This document shows, piece after piece, positions 29,862 to 39,958 of a DNA stretch of 64,000 bases; position 1 is the first letter of the stretch; each line of letters opens with the position of its first letter. The stretch is from positions 1 through 64,000 of the forward strand of contig CAIXCY010000016.1 in the NCBI GenBank assembly GCA_903918045.1, in the 5' to 3' direction. A program made the position numbers and the translations under genes. The stretch comes from an uncultured Bacteroidia bacterium (GTDB taxonomy: Bacteria > Bacteroidota > Bacteroidia > Bacteroidales > Prolixibacteraceae). Below the pieces are notes generated by a model. That model did not search any database, was not told the DNA's origin, and saw only the letters and a list, made by a program, of their open reading frames with translations.

Positions 29862-31469
29862 TTATTTATCAAATTCAGGCCTGATCGACTTTGTCCAGCT
29901 ATTTAATAACCAGACAGTGCGCTGATAATGGTCTGTCATATCCAGCAAAAATGATTTGTCGACAGAATTAAGGAATTGACTGTCAGAAAGATGAAAGCTT
30001 CTAACACGTTCCATGAGTGGCCCCTTATCCTCCGTTATTTTTAAAAGAATTTCAATATCAAACCGCTCCTTCGATTTTGTTGCTTCCACTGCCGTGATGA
30101 AATTCACATGAAGTGATTCGATTGAATTCTGAACCAGTTCTTTCAGACCTTCAGTAATTTGAAAATCATCAATCATACTTACAAAACTAAATACAGTTTG
30201 ATCGATTGCCTTTAGAAGTGTTTGCCTGTTTTGAAGTACTACATAAATTTCGGAATTCGAACGCGATAAATTAAAGTGTATTATTCGCTTTAAGTACAAA
30301 TCAATTTCGTTAATCAGGAAGATATTTGATTTATGAATTACGATGAAGTCATGGATAATCTCAAGTCCTTTCTCGCTACGAATATTATCAATGGATTCGG
30401 AAAATCGTTCAAAGATCCTTACCTGCTCATTCTCAGCAAGGATTAAAGCTGTGGTAATGTCGGACAGCGACTGTTCTGTTATGAAACTTGTTTTTGACAA
30501 ATCTTCCTCTGATGTCGGAGGGCTTATCCGGACCAAAAGGGTGTAGATCGGATTATATAAAAAAGATAACAGGAGGACAGGTGCAGTTCTGAAAATTAAA
30601 AACGCCATTGCTGTTTGTTGCTCAATATTCGAGCTCGTGGAATTTATTAGTCGTCTGATTATTTGGATATTCCAGTTGAATTCAACGGATAATATAATTA
30701 ACAGTATCAAGGATGTAAATACAGACTCAATCACTTTAAAAATGACAATTTGTTTCGAGACCCCCTTCAGGCTGGAAGAGATTAACACAAGGGAGATTGC
30801 TTCACCAAAACTCATGCTCACTATGATCAGGATTACCTGATCGAGCCCGATTAGTCCTGCATGGCTTAAGGTCATCACCAGGACAGCTATGGTGGCAGAG
30901 GAGTGAATTATTAGCCGCAGGAAGATTCCGATTAAGACTGAAATAATAAAGGAATCTTTTGAATAATAGAACATTTCACGTACGAACTCCATTTGAGCAA
31001 ATGGCTGTGATCCGGATTTGAGCAATTGAAATCCAAAAAGAAGGATGCTAATACCAAAAAGTGCATTATACAGGATTTCCCTTTTGCTTCCTTTGTCAAA
31101 CCCATAAAAGATACCCCCAAAACCAACTAAAAAAAGGATGGCCAGCTTAATGTTAAATGCAACTAGGAATATAAGCAATGTAGTTCCCACATTGGACCAG
31201 ATAATAACCGGCAGGGAATTTCGAACACTGATTAATCGGCCATGGACTAATCCAACCAGAATAAAAATCGTATTACTGCTGCTTTGGGTAATTCCGCCAG
31301 AGGCAAAACCCCAAAAAGCCGCCAAAAAAGGGTTGCGGGTCCATTTGGCAATCAGCAGCCTAAGCTTGTGACTTGCCATGTTTTTCAGTGAATTACTTAA
31401 TATCTTGATTCCACTGAAAAAAAGCCCGATCCCGGCTATCATCGTGGCAAAAGTTTCAATTGTACTCAT
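29862..31469 (-). CDS. Na/Pi cotransporter family protein with PhoU-like C-terminus
   Basis: 535 aa; GFASGGITQSSSNTIFILVGLVHG and duplicated LIIHSSATIAVLVMTLSHAGLI motifs; helical C-terminal domain. Confidence 0.88.
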   Translation of the reverse strand: MSTIETFATMIAGIGLFFSGIKILSNSLKNMASHKLRLLIAKWTRNPFLAAFWGFASGGITQSSSNTIFILVGLVHGRLISVRNSLPVIIWSNVGTTLLIFLVAFNIKLAILFLVGFGGIFYGFDKGSKREILYNALFGISILLFGFQLLKSGSQPFAQMEFVREMFYYSKDSFIISVLIGIFLRLIIHSSATIAVLVMTLSHAGLIGLDQVILIIVSMSFGEAISLVLISSSLKGVSKQIVIFKVIESVFTSLILLIILSVEFNWNIQIIRRLINSTSSNIEQQTAMAFLIFRTAPVLLLSFLYNPIYTLLVRISPPTSEEDLSKTSFITEQSLSDITTALILAENEQVRIFERFSESIDNIRSEKGLEIIHDFIVIHKSNIFLINEIDLYLKRIIHFNLSRSNSEIYVVLQNRQTLLKAIDQTVFSFVSMIDDFQITEGLKELVQNSIESLHVNFITAVEATKSKERFDIEILLKITEDKGPLMERVRSFHLSDSQFLNSVDKSFLLDMTDHYQRTVWLLNSWTKSIRPEFDK

Positions 31470-31575
31470 TAAAACAGCGTGATTTTTTTTTGTTGAAATA
31501 TAAATTTAATAAATGGAATTAAATGTTACATTTTGATGACAAAACACTGAAATTTAAATACAATCAATTGAAAAT

Positions 31576-33837
31576 TCAACCCTTTTGCGGGAGAATTAAA
31601 TCACTGCCAATAAGAGTTTTACATATTAGTCCCGAGACAATCATCGACAGGCGTTTATGTTCGAATGTAGCGGAGGAATAACACACAATCGGCATGATCC
31701 ACTCGAGTAATGCCATGCAATAGGGGACCGGATCGGTGTTTTGACCCACTGATTTGAAGGCATATTCCCTCATTTTCATTGTGAGGGCGACATTTTTGCT
31801 GACCTGTTCAGAATGATCTCCCACATAAATGGCATCCGGTTTCTGATCAAGCCGAACAGTATCGTAAAAACTGCAAATAAATTTCAGATATACCTCAGTC
31901 TCCTTTTCGTCATGCAGTGGAGCGTTATCCACCATAAATATGGCCTCGAGCCTTGCAAAGTCGGATATCACCGAGCGAGGTTTAGTTTCTGAGAAATCGA
32001 TCAGGTACACATTCATATCTTCGTCCAGCAGGATATTCTGCATATTCAGATCACCGTGACAAATGGAGGTATAATAGTTGATTTCGGTTTCACGTCGACT
32101 GGCAAACTCATGATTCAGAAACCAATAAGGATTAACAAGCTGCTGAGTGACCTCTTTAACATTAAAAAACTTTTCATCAGGAGAAATGGAGAGCTGATCC
32201 GAAGCGGTTTCGCAAAGTTGCGGAAAGAAGGTTGATCTGGGGTCGTGATCCTGAAAAGGATGAATTACCTCCTGAATTGGTTGTCCATACCAGGGATGGA
32301 GGATTTGGAGAAATATCTTGTCAAACAACGGTTCCAGTTGTTCTGTAGTCCAGTTATGAAAATAGTGTGTCAACCATCTCAGCCGTGTTTGTTCCCCTCC
32401 AATTCCTACGAAGTTATACCTTAGCGCCCCTGCGTTTCCAAAGAATTCGGTCCCCAGCACCATCGCACTGTTATTTAATATATATGGATTTGCATACCGT
32501 TTACAGCGGTCCGATTCCCGGGAGATCATTGCCCGGTCTGCAATTTTCATGACTGTAGGCCTTAGTTTTCGCCCCTCGTGATCATACGAAGTTACCTGGA
32601 AAGTTTGGGCTGAATAACCACCATGAATACGGCTGATTTTAACCCTTCCTGAATCGGTGTATAACCTGCGGGTCAGGAATGCTATATGAGGTTCAAGTAT
32701 AAAATCATCAGTTTCTATTTTAAGACGTTTAGCCGATGGATCGGAAACCCCGTTTGAAACGAACATCCAGCATACGGGATTAATCAAATGATCGTCATGG
32801 GAGAGGGGTGCAACCTCAATAATATTCTCAAAAGTCAAAACTTTCTTCAGAAAATCAGGCAAAGTGACCTCAACGGGGGCAGGTGGAATATCGCTCAGGA
32901 GAAATCTGGCTCCCCAAAGACGGAGACCATTTGTCCCAATCGCAATCAGACCTTCTGTAACGGTAAATTCAGATAACTTTAGCAATTCGTTTAATTCCTG
33001 GTCGACCAACGCACACAGTGAAACAGAATGATTTCCAGGTTCAAAATTTACAATAACCAGCGCCATTAAATCCGGTTCACCCGATTTAAACCGCTGTTTT
33101 ATTGGATATATTGCTTCGACGAGGTGCTCCAGAGAGATCGAAGCCGGGTCAGACAACCTCACCTGGCCTGATGGCTGGCCACCGAATGAGAGCGCCCGAT
33201 TGACAAAAATACCGGCCCCTGCCGGTTGCTCAGGAATTCTGAAGTCGGATGGAATTCGGGGGTCATCAGGAAAAAACCCGGAACAATGGCCAATCGAGAT
33301 AAAAACTCCCCTTATCAGCGGATCTTCCTCCGGTGTTTCGGCGGGGGATCCGATTCCAACTGAAAATCCCAGTTCATTGTACCCGGCAATCCCCGGACTT
33401 TTCCAGATAAAGGCAGCATCTTTTTTATTTTCAATCGGATAAAAATTAAAAGAATAGGCCCCATCTAACCATTTGCCTGATCCTTTTGAAATTAATTCGA
33501 GTCGTTCGATCTCACTTCTTGCCGCTTCGATATTCTGAAACAGATGAAATACTTTATTTAATCCGGACATTTCGAGGACCTGAAAGACCTCAGGCAATAA
33601 TCCTGAAAGAAACAAGCCACCTCCCCTTGCCAATAACTTCTTTTCATAAAGTAAGATGATCCGGATGCCTGCGCTGGAAAGGTATTCGCATTGGGACATA
33701 TCAATAATCAGAAAATTTCCCTGCTCAATCACGCTTTGGAGGGCCTGCCCGAATTCACTGCTGCTAATGGAGTCTATCCGCCCTGCCGGAATCACAAGCG
33801 GGATGGATAGGTCAGCTTTAATTGTGACGGTGATCAT
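31576..33837 (-). CDS. STAS domain, unassigned middle domain and C-terminal aminoglycoside-phosphotransferase-like kinase domain
   Basis: 753 aa; STAS LIIDMSQCEYLSSAGIRIILLYEKK; kinase motifs GGYSAQTFQV, TVMKI, SICHGDLNMQNILLDEDMNVYLIDFSE. Confidence 0.85.
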   Translation of the reverse strand: MITVTIKADLSIPLVIPAGRIDSISSSEFGQALQSVIEQGNFLIIDMSQCEYLSSAGIRIILLYEKKLLARGGGLFLSGLLPEVFQVLEMSGLNKVFHLFQNIEAARSEIERLELISKGSGKWLDGAYSFNFYPIENKKDAAFIWKSPGIAGYNELGFSVGIGSPAETPEEDPLIRGVFISIGHCSGFFPDDPRIPSDFRIPEQPAGAGIFVNRALSFGGQPSGQVRLSDPASISLEHLVEAIYPIKQRFKSGEPDLMALVIVNFEPGNHSVSLCALVDQELNELLKLSEFTVTEGLIAIGTNGLRLWGARFLLSDIPPAPVEVTLPDFLKKVLTFENIIEVAPLSHDDHLINPVCWMFVSNGVSDPSAKRLKIETDDFILEPHIAFLTRRLYTDSGRVKISRIHGGYSAQTFQVTSYDHEGRKLRPTVMKIADRAMISRESDRCKRYANPYILNNSAMVLGTEFFGNAGALRYNFVGIGGEQTRLRWLTHYFHNWTTEQLEPLFDKIFLQILHPWYGQPIQEVIHPFQDHDPRSTFFPQLCETASDQLSISPDEKFFNVKEVTQQLVNPYWFLNHEFASRRETEINYYTSICHGDLNMQNILLDEDMNVYLIDFSETKPRSVISDFARLEAIFMVDNAPLHDEKETEVYLKFICSFYDTVRLDQKPDAIYVGDHSEQVSKNVALTMKMREYAFKSVGQNTDPVPYCMALLEWIMPIVCYSSATFEHKRLSMIVSGLICKTLIGSDLILPQKG

Positions 33838-33880
33838 AAACGAATTAGCATAAAATCAACAATTAAGGTTGTGGCCATAA

Positions 33881-34138
33881 CTAATTCAGATCTGGTTTTT
33901 TACCGGGCCATTGGCCTGACTTCAGTTTAGTTTTAAGGTTCAGGTAGACATCCTTCCCGATAAGTACAATTCCGAGCCAGAACAACACTTCTCCAACAGC
34001 AAGAAGAACCGGGGTAAGAGCTAATTTAGTTTTGAGATTCACTGAAAGAAAAGGAACGGAAAACAAAATAAAAAATATAATGATGGAGGTCAAAATGACT
34101 ACTAACCCGAATCTGTATTTTATTTTTTTGTAATTCAT
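33881..34138 (-). CDS. Small membrane protein, transporter-suffix-like
   Basis: KYRFGLVVILTSIIIFFILFSVPFLSVNLKTKLALTPVLLAVGEVLFWLGIVLIGKDVY; internal ATG at 34136-34138 is the likelier start than the 119-aa ORF start. Confidence 0.65.
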   Translation of the reverse strand: MNYKKIKYRFGLVVILTSIIIFFILFSVPFLSVNLKTKLALTPVLLAVGEVLFWLGIVLIGKDVYLNLKTKLKSGQWPGKKPDLN

Positions 34139-34264
34139 CCAATATGTTGCTATTTGTCCAATTAAACATGCGTATATCGTCGCGTGCCGATAGTAACGAT
34201 GCCAGCCTGTATTCAACATAAACGGCAGAAGTACAATCATCCTCCACCGTTTATGGTCCTGGCC

Positions 34265-34627
34265 CTATTCCACTTTTTTTGCCCGCGCTTTTCGTACCGC
34301 AATAAAGCTAAGAATGAAATAGATCATATTTACTGCAGATGAAACCATCATAATGGAGACCCGGACAATCGCACCGGTATCTGACCGGCCAATCGCACCG
34401 GAAAGCGGCTTAACGAATGCAATCAACAGAACAAGGGTAAGGGTTACTGCCAGGTGGGCAATTAATCCATTTTCAGCCTTAACTCCTTTAACAAAATAGA
34501 GGAGAAAAATACCGGCGACCACTGGAATGAGGGCCGTTAGTGAAGGAGTTTGAGATCCCAAATAACCTATTAACCCCAATAAAATCAAAACAAAACCATT
34601 CACCATGGTTACGAAATATACCTTCAT
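34265..34627 (-). CDS. Small integral membrane protein
   Basis: 120 aa, four predicted hydrophobic segments (MVNGFVLILLGLIGYLGS..., LIPVVAGIFLLYFV..., TLTLVLLIAFV..., NMIYFILSFIAV). Confidence 0.7.
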   Translation of the reverse strand: MKVYFVTMVNGFVLILLGLIGYLGSQTPSLTALIPVVAGIFLLYFVKGVKAENGLIAHLAVTLTLVLLIAFVKPLSGAIGRSDTGAIVRVSIMMVSSAVNMIYFILSFIAVRKARAKKVE

Positions 34628-34929
34628 AATTAAGAATTAAATAAAAATTAAAATAATGAAAAATCTTATCCCACATCAGTATCCAACAAATACAAACGAT
34701 GCAAAACAGAAGTTCTTTCCCCGATGTAGTTCCAAACTAAAAAAGATAACAATTATAATGTGATGAATGTTGCGGAGGTGATCATCCGCTTGTATCTGAC
34801 CTGTACTACCCGGGTTACGGCTTTTTTTACATGAATTAGCTCTGCTGAAGCGAGGACTAAATGTCACAAGATTTTGAATCAATGGAGAATCTTCACCATT
34901 AACATTGGAAAAATATCCCATTTACAGAA

Positions 34930-34970
34930 TGACCGGGTGACTTGCTCAATCCTGAACAGTCACCCGGTCA
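34930..34970. terminator. Strong stem-loop, candidate terminator downstream of 35044-37728
   Basis: Perfect 12-bp inverted repeat tgaccgggtgac (34930-34941) / gtcacccggtca (34959-34970), 17-nt loop, about 75 nt past the stop; no obvious adjacent U-tract. Confidence 0.6.
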
Positions 34971-35043
34971 CTAATTTCCGTGGAATTATATCAACTTTTA
35001 ATACCGCCGGTTTATTCAATCATAAGTAAGCAACACAACGAGA

Positions 35044-37728
35044 TTAATTCTTATCATCCTCATCCTTTAGAATGTATTTCTTAGGGTATTTCTCTTTCCC
35101 TTTCATCGCGAACCAGATGATCCGGTTAAACAGGTCGTCATCGCCCTGATCGATAAAATCAAACTGCGGCTCCATGCTTTTGCGGGCAAAATGAAGTGCT
35201 GCACCCTTCAGTTCTGCTAAACTCTTATTTATCTCGTTCAATGGAATCTGGTTTGGCAAAGCCACATAGGGCGAGAAATCGGGGGCAGCCGAAAAACATT
35301 CAAACATTGGCATTGCAACAGCATCACTGACATTCATTGGTGGGAGTCCCAGGATCTGTTCGATAGTTCGTAACATCGAAACCTGGTTATAATTAGTCTT
35401 AACTGTTTTCTTAAGTTTGGAATAGGGACTTACGATTGTGCCCACGGTGCGGTAGGCCGAAACATGGTCCCATCCATCCTGTGAATCATCCTCGGTTATA
35501 AAGATCGCAGTATTTTTCCAGAAGCGGCTTTTGGATATCGCCTCAATGATCTGTCCCAGCGCAACATCGTTATCTGCAACCAGGGCGCGTGGCGTTGGAA
35601 GGCCCGGACGTGTGCCTGCGGTATGGTCATTAGAAAGGGCAATCACCATTAATTCAGGCCATTGATCACCCTCTTTCCTGTCATATTCATTCATCTCGTC
35701 GAGAAATGCCTTTGCTCTTTGGACATCCGAGATCTTATGATTATCGGAGGCAGGGAAGTTCTGGCTAAGGATCGCCTCAACGGGTTTGATTGTAGTCTTA
35801 TTCTTGAAATTGAATTTTTCACCCTTCTGAAAACCTTCATAAATGGAGGTCCAGGTCAGATCCTTGTCAAATTCGACGTCACAAGCTTCGCCATAAATAC
35901 GGGCAGTTTTCCCAGATTTCAGAGCGTTATCCCAGATAAAACCTGTAGGGGCATACACCAGTGCATCATATTGTACGTGGGGATAACTCCTGATCCATGC
36001 GCGGACATTTTTCTCCACATAATCGGTAACCATCCCGGCATCGGTCCACTGATGACCTTCGGCAGAACATTTTCCGGAAGCATGGTAGTTATCCAATAAC
36101 TGGAACTCGCCCACAAGTTTATGCATATTCGGGGTCACCTTCTTCCCAAAAACGCAGAGGCTAGAGTCGCCGTCTCCGCTTTTAACATCGCCAAGCACCT
36201 GATCATATGTGCGGTTCTCCTTGATTATATAAACCACATGTTTAAATACCGAGGGTTCCCCAATGCGGAGTGGGAGTGGTACCGGAGCGATATCTTTCCG
36301 GGGAAGTTTATCGGTAAGGGCCAATCTGAAAAGCTGGTTGGACTGCTCCACTTTCTCTGTATACTTTTGTAATTGCGATTTTTGTGGGATAGGAATAACT
36401 GATACCGATGCCTTCATCCGGTGAGCATTATAGGTTACCTGACCCGCAGTCTCAGAAATAATCGGGATTCGCGCCCCCTCAGCCTCAATATTTGCAACAA
36501 ATAATAAACTGTCGCGATAAACAGCAATACCGCCAGGGTAGGCACCTGTTGGGATAAATCCCGTTGTTTTACTTCCCTTTTCGGCTGATCCCGAGGATGA
36601 TTGTTGTCCCAGCATGACAACGGCCAGCGCATTATCCATACCGTTTGCAACATAAAGTGTTTTCCCGTCGCCTGTAATTGCCAGTCCATTAGGGGAATCT
36701 CCAAAATAGTTGTTTTTCCCGGGAGATAATCGCACAGAGATCTGTTCAGTTACTTCATCTGTGGCGGTGTTGATTACAGAGATCAGGTCGCTGTTTGCAT
36801 TGGAGACATAGACAAAATTCTGATCCTTACTGCTGATTATATCGTTTGGGTGTAATCCAACGGTAATTTGTTTCAGTTGTTTCCCTGTTTGAGGATCAAA
36901 TATGGAAACCGTCCCTTCACGCGTGGCTCCGGTACGCGGATCGACCTTGGCGCTTCCCCATGGGACCCCTGCCACATTGGGATCCTCCTTATCGGGAAAA
37001 GATCCGGCCCAGTTGGAGATATACAATTTTCCGTTTGCCCGGGTGATTCCGAATGGCGCAACACCAGCCGGAACAGACCAGATTGTTTTGCCGGTGTTCA
37101 GGTCTAATTTTTCAACCGTATTATTCCCGTTTAAAACGACATAAAGCAGAGCGACTCCCTCCTCCTCTGCAACAAGTAATTCGTTAGGCAGAGCAGTGTC
37201 TGCAGGCTTAACGGCTTCGAAAAGGAATGATTTAACGAATGTGAATTTTTTCCCATCCCAGGCAGCCTGAACGACATACGATTTATTTGCCTTTCCGACA
37301 CTGCTCCAGAATAACTCATAAGTATTTCCGGTTTTGCGCCATGAAATTCCGGAGTAAGTATTCATCAGACTCTCCTTCACAAAAGGGCTTCTCAAAAGTG
37401 TACGGTTTACAATCGTCCTGGTAACCGGATCAATAATCACAACCGAATAACGCCCTTCGACGGCAATCCACTTTCCATCGGGTGAGAGGGAGCAGTCGAG
37501 TGCATGATTTTCGTCGCCGTTATCTCCAAAATAGAGCTGTTCGCCTGCCGGATCAACCCATTTATTGTAGGGCATTAACGCAGGCATTATATTTCCCGAC
37601 ATTGTACTCTTCTCATACGAGGTAACATATTGTTGCTGTTCCCGCAGCTCTTTTTTCGACTGAGAAAATGCCGGAACAGCAGAAAAAAGAGTTGCTGTTA
37701 AAATCAAAATGGACAATTGATTCTTCAT
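35044..37728 (-). CDS. YncE-like beta-propeller fused to phosphoesterase/alkaline-phosphatase-family domain
   Basis: 894 aa; NFVYVSNANSDLISVINTATDEV propeller blades; HVVYIIKENRTYDQVLGD, ITEDDSQDGWDHVSAYRTVGTIVSPYSK phosphoesterase motifs. Confidence 0.9.
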   Translation of the reverse strand: MKNQLSILILTATLFSAVPAFSQSKKELREQQQYVTSYEKSTMSGNIMPALMPYNKWVDPAGEQLYFGDNGDENHALDCSLSPDGKWIAVEGRYSVVIIDPVTRTIVNRTLLRSPFVKESLMNTYSGISWRKTGNTYELFWSSVGKANKSYVVQAAWDGKKFTFVKSFLFEAVKPADTALPNELLVAEEEGVALLYVVLNGNNTVEKLDLNTGKTIWSVPAGVAPFGITRANGKLYISNWAGSFPDKEDPNVAGVPWGSAKVDPRTGATREGTVSIFDPQTGKQLKQITVGLHPNDIISSKDQNFVYVSNANSDLISVINTATDEVTEQISVRLSPGKNNYFGDSPNGLAITGDGKTLYVANGMDNALAVVMLGQQSSSGSAEKGSKTTGFIPTGAYPGGIAVYRDSLLFVANIEAEGARIPIISETAGQVTYNAHRMKASVSVIPIPQKSQLQKYTEKVEQSNQLFRLALTDKLPRKDIAPVPLPLRIGEPSVFKHVVYIIKENRTYDQVLGDVKSGDGDSSLCVFGKKVTPNMHKLVGEFQLLDNYHASGKCSAEGHQWTDAGMVTDYVEKNVRAWIRSYPHVQYDALVYAPTGFIWDNALKSGKTARIYGEACDVEFDKDLTWTSIYEGFQKGEKFNFKNKTTIKPVEAILSQNFPASDNHKISDVQRAKAFLDEMNEYDRKEGDQWPELMVIALSNDHTAGTRPGLPTPRALVADNDVALGQIIEAISKSRFWKNTAIFITEDDSQDGWDHVSAYRTVGTIVSPYSKLKKTVKTNYNQVSMLRTIEQILGLPPMNVSDAVAMPMFECFSAAPDFSPYVALPNQIPLNEINKSLAELKGAALHFARKSMEPQFDFIDQGDDDLFNRIIWFAMKGKEKYPKKYILKDEDDKN

Positions 37729-37817
37729 AAATAGAGATTAATATTTAATTTGTCTTTTAGCCTTAGTGCTTCATAATCGATCCAGGTTTCTCCTTCAAAT
37801 AAAATTGATCTTTTCAA
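37725..37817 (-). pseudogene. Truncated YoeB/Txe-like toxin remnant
   Basis: Frame overlapping the antitoxin 3' end reads LKRSILFEGETWIDYEALRLKDKLNINLYL*; E-x-W-x-D-Y-x-x-L-R-x-K-D-K matches the N-terminus of YoeB/Txe-type toxins and then stops at the start codon of the next gene. Confidence 0.65.
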
Positions 37818-38067
37818 GTTGTTCCCTGGTTGGTTTATAACCACTATTTTTCTCGCAGGTTTTTGATGATTCAGCAACCTGGCGTATTAATGATTTATTT
37901 CGGAGAACATAAAATGTTTCCTGTTCCCGTTCCCAGTCTTCAGCACTTATAATGATAAAATCCTTCCCTTCACGGCGATTTACCCTGATTGGCTGATGCT
38001 CATCAATTGCTTTGTCTACAAACTCCTTAAGATTAGCTCTGAATTTATTTACGGAAAGTTCAATCAT
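37795..38067 (-). CDS. Phd/YefM-family antitoxin
   Basis: 90 aa; MIELSVNKFRANLKEFVDKAIDEHQPIRVNRREGKDFIIISAEDWEREQETFYVL, canonical YefM/Phd pattern. Confidence 0.9.
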   Translation of the reverse strand: MIELSVNKFRANLKEFVDKAIDEHQPIRVNRREGKDFIIISAEDWEREQETFYVLRNKSLIRQVAESSKTCEKNSGYKPTREQLEKINFI

Positions 38068-38172
38068 AGTTCGATAATTTATAATTACAAAAGTACTGCG
38101 AATTAGTACATAACAAAAGAAAATCCCGGAAAGAGGTTCTATCTTTTCATCAAAATATTTCCAACTTATAAG

Positions 38173-39693
38173 CTATTTCTTCGACGCTTTTTCTGCCACC
38201 ATTTTAAGTACGGCGGTATCGCTCCACTCTGCACAATGCCCGGCCATTGAGGTAAAGGAGATCTTTGCATCCGATTTCGGGTTCTCTGTTTTGTCGAGAT
38301 ACATCTTCAGAAACCGTGTGGCGACATTCGAGTAAAGCATATCCATGTCACCTGTCCAGATCCAGATCTTCCCCTGCAGTTTAGGCCCAAGGGTTGTCCA
38401 GTTTTTCTGAAGGACTTTCTTGAGATCATACTTTTCCCATTGTGTCGCAATTTGATGGTCGATTTTACCCGTCTTTGGATCAATCAACATTGAAGGGAGG
38501 CCATCTTTCCCTTTGGGTCCGAATACCGCATTATAGGCTCCGAATTGCTCGCCCGATATCACATAGGTATTGGTTCGGCTGATTACGTTTTCATCGAGGA
38601 TTGCCGCCTGCATCGATCCTTTTGGTTCTCCGTAGATCGTGCGTGATTCGGGTTGCAAATATCCAAATCGATTGATAAAAGCGCTCTCGTCGCTATAGAT
38701 GTTTATTAGTCCATAATGTTCAAAATCAACCGGATCAGGACTATATGCCCAGGCACCATCGAAGAAATCGGGATAAAAAATCTGCAGTCCCAGTACTACC
38801 CATCCACCCGTAGAGGCCCCTGCCAGGTATCGGTTGTGAGAATCCTTCTTGTAATGAACCTGCTTCTCAATTTCGGGAATAAGCTCCTCTGTCAGTGCCT
38901 TTCCACAAGGTCCGTTATTCTCTGAATCAACCTGATAGGAATCGCCGTAAGGTCCCTGGGAGTCAAGAAAAACATAAATAACCTGAGGGGCATTTCCGGA
39001 AAACCACCACTTGGAGAATTCCTTATTAGCCATCATCTCATTTACACCCGTATAGCGACCATTCAGACCAGGGGCATGATAGCAAATCGGGTACGATCTG
39101 CCAGAGTTTTCGAAGTAGCCTGCAGGGAGTAAAACAGAGGCTTTTAGGTCACGAGCCCTTCCCCAAAAATCGGAAAGGAACTTACTCTTTATAACGACCG
39201 GCATTACAAATTTATTTTCTGCAATTTTATACGGAGGAATCAATTGGTTGAGTTGCAGATTTAGTGTCACAGGCCCGGATGTAATGACAGAATCCACTTT
39301 GCTAAACATATTCCCGGGAATATTGATCTGCCCATCGTCCGGATTCTGTTTATAGACTGCCTGATAATAATACTTGTGCGGTACCGGCATGAACCCTTCA
39401 GCAAGATCGGTGTGAAGAATATTCTTATCCCCTGAATCAAAGGTATAAGTTTTAGAGGAATCCCAACCGGATGGTGTTATGCCGATAGTCACTTCAGAAC
39501 TGAATCGTGGTTCTTTACCACCTTTTGTGGTTAAATAGAGCAGTAATCTTCCCTCTTTTAGAAACGAGGGGCGCAATTCAGGCAAAACAGAGATTTTAAC
39601 CTGCCGAAATGGAAGCTCCTGTGCAATTACCAAACCAGAAATCATAAACAATGAAATAAACAGAAATGTCTTAGTTATAATTTTCATCCTCAA
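38173..39693 (-). CDS. Esterase (alpha/beta hydrolase fold, putative-esterase family), exported
   Basis: 506 aa; signal peptide, KASVLLPAGYFENSGRSYPICYHAPGLNG, nucleophile elbow GASTGGW. Confidence 0.8.
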   Translation of the reverse strand: MRMKIITKTFLFISLFMISGLVIAQELPFRQVKISVLPELRPSFLKEGRLLLYLTTKGGKEPRFSSEVTIGITPSGWDSSKTYTFDSGDKNILHTDLAEGFMPVPHKYYYQAVYKQNPDDGQINIPGNMFSKVDSVITSGPVTLNLQLNQLIPPYKIAENKFVMPVVIKSKFLSDFWGRARDLKASVLLPAGYFENSGRSYPICYHAPGLNGRYTGVNEMMANKEFSKWWFSGNAPQVIYVFLDSQGPYGDSYQVDSENNGPCGKALTEELIPEIEKQVHYKKDSHNRYLAGASTGGWVVLGLQIFYPDFFDGAWAYSPDPVDFEHYGLINIYSDESAFINRFGYLQPESRTIYGEPKGSMQAAILDENVISRTNTYVISGEQFGAYNAVFGPKGKDGLPSMLIDPKTGKIDHQIATQWEKYDLKKVLQKNWTTLGPKLQGKIWIWTGDMDMLYSNVATRFLKMYLDKTENPKSDAKISFTSMAGHCAEWSDTAVLKMVAEKASKK

Positions 39694-39958
39694 TATTTTA
39701 TATTTTCATACTCAAAGTGACTATAATTAAATTATCTCCACGTATGAGATTGTGTTTGTATACAGCCCAAAACTACTTAAAATTATATTTCCGGAAAGTG
39801 AATCGGGATTTTGGTGGTCGTATTTACTTTTTATATTTTATTGGTGTATTCTACTGAATCTCTAAAAAATATTTTATATTTATTTTTATTCTGAATTCGG
39901 CAATTTTAAACTTTATTCCACCTGTTATTGTTTAATCTGAAAAGACTAAAATCTCTAT

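Noticed and set aside
31576-33837. Calling the kinase domain an aminoglycoside-resistance gene
   Set aside because: Fusion to a STAS domain and lack of resistance context make antibiotic resistance unlikely.
34139-34240. N-terminal extension of the 119-aa membrane ORF
   Set aside because: Homology-like part begins at internal ATG 34138; upstream residues look non-coding.
34676-34921. 81-aa minus ORF
   Set aside because: No signal, no family motif, atypical composition for this genome; likely random open frame in AT-rich spacer.
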